DNA of 64,000 nt from Tetraselmis striata. Lineage: Eukaryota > Chlorophyta > Chlorodendrophyceae > Chlorodendrales > Chlorodendraceae. Below the pieces are notes generated by a model. The model had not been told where the DNA came from and did no database searches. It saw nothing but the letters and a program-made list of their open reading frames with translations. This document shows, piece by piece, positions 63,534 to 64,000 of the stretch. Where the stretch lies: the NCBI GenBank assembly GCA_006384855.1, contig VCJN01002354.1, positions 1-64,000 of the forward strand. Direction: 5' to 3'. Numbering within the stretch: position 1 is the stretch's first letter; every line of letters begins with the position of its first letter. Position numbers and translations under genes: made by a program.

Positions 63534-64000
63534 ATGCAGTACCTCCTAGTCGAGCCGACAGCACCGGGTCCATTCAGCTGGCCGGATATCTCGCGAGGCA
63601 AGGTCTCGCAGTGGCTGCGCGGCCGGTTCGGCGGCGGCGGCGGCCTCGGGGAACCGAAGCCGCCAACTGCGACTGACCAGCTGGCGCCGGCGCAATGCCA
63701 CGCGGTCGACCCCGCACCGCCCTCGCCTGCGAGCGCCCCCAAGGAAGTCGACCCCAGCCTTCCCTGCATTTTCGACGAGTTTGAGCTCAGTGAGGAGCAG
63801 CTGGGCGCGGGCGCCTCCAGCGTGGTGGTCCGCGCCCGGGCCAAGGGTGGCAGCGGTCAGCAGCAGTACGCGGTGAAGATAATCACCCTGGACGGCCACT
63901 ACTCGGAAGCGGACGCCGCTGAGGAGTTCGCCCTGCAGCAGAGACTGACGCACCCAAGGCTGGCCACCGCACTGGCAGCCTACCGTGGTGAACCTGGCCA
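63534..64000 (+). CDS. Ser/Thr protein kinase copy 2 (cut by window edge)
   Basis: ATG at 63,534. It encodes the same leader (MQYLLVEPTAPGPFSWPDIS) and kinase N-lobe as the gene at 59,627: GAGASSVVVRARAKGGSG, YAVKIITLDGHYSE and LQQRLTHPRLATAL. From about residue 45 the two proteins are almost identical, while the leader differs by several residues and the Gly stretch by length. It continues beyond 64,000, so whether it has the C-lobe frameshift cannot be seen. Confidence 0.8.
   Translation, partial: MQYLLVEPTAPGPFSWPDISRGKVSQWLRGRFGGGGGLGEPKPPTATDQLAPAQCHAVDPAPPSPASAPKEVDPSLPCIFDEFELSEEQLGAGASSVVVRARAKGGSGQQQYAVKIITLDGHYSEADAAEEFALQQRLTHPRLATALAAYRGEPG

Noticed and set aside
1-64000. CRISPR array or prokaryotic operons
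   Set aside because: Spliced genes, LTR and non-LTR retrotransposons and absence of ribosome-binding sites indicate a eukaryotic nuclear genome; the repeats at 36.8-42.1 kb are exon-intron units, not spacer-repeat arrays.

Overview
The window looks like nuclear DNA of a GC-rich unicellular eukaryote, most likely a microalga. Host genes have GT-AG spliceosomal introns and there are no operons. One gene uses selenocysteine. Mobile DNA is dense (LTR, R2-like non-LTR, and tyrosine-recombinase or DIRS-like elements). At least a dozen pure poly-C or poly-G tracts of 18-30 bases sit in introns, spacers and repeats. I cannot name the species from sequence alone.

Layout. 1-1,860 is mostly non-coding. 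1,864-7,853 is a non-autonomous LTR retrotransposon in LTR-int-LTR-int-LTR form with a 5-bp target duplication. 8,524-10,953 encodes an IQ-motif protein. 12,838-16,599 is an R2-like non-LTR element with a C2H2 finger and an endonuclease-like C-terminus, flanked by a 12-bp repeat; its RT core is missing. 17,279-18,114 is a four-exon selenoprotein H gene with an in-frame UGA and a possible SECIS. On the minus strand follow a CHK/EcKinase-like gene (19,472-22,540) and a six-exon 3'(2'),5'-bisphosphate nucleotidase (23,153-26,148). 27,532-31,528 is a host gene fragment broken by a 97-bp tandem duplication and by a 3.1-kb retroelement with a 10-bp target duplication.

36.8-42.1 kb is an unusual array: about 22 exon-like monomers (mostly 69-107 nt) separated by introns of near-constant size (91-100 nt) with a shared GCTAAT branch-point-like motif. 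The monomers are organised into 549-bp higher-order repeats and two long exons. 42.9-48.0 kb is a minus-strand DIRS-like retrotransposon (gag, RT-RNase H, tyrosine recombinase) split by a solo LTR of the same family as at 1.9 kb. 48,198-49,596 is a 5'-truncated second copy of the R2-like element with an 11-bp target duplication.

50.0-59.3 kb holds three consecutive, same-orientation elements with split direct repeats (A1 ... B1-A2 ... B2). The last (56,064-59,284) is intact: its 185-bp A repeats and 27-bp B repeats are identical. It encodes a gag-like protein and a full tyrosine recombinase but no reverse transcriptase, and the two ORFs lie in one frame separated by a single UGA-CGG stop. The window closes with a duplicated Ser/Thr kinase gene; the first copy has a C-lobe frameshift and the second runs off the edge.

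Most of the sequence therefore records mobile-element activity around a few ordinary metabolic and regulatory genes. The best candidates for something undescribed are the RT-less gag-recombinase elements and the exon-monomer array.
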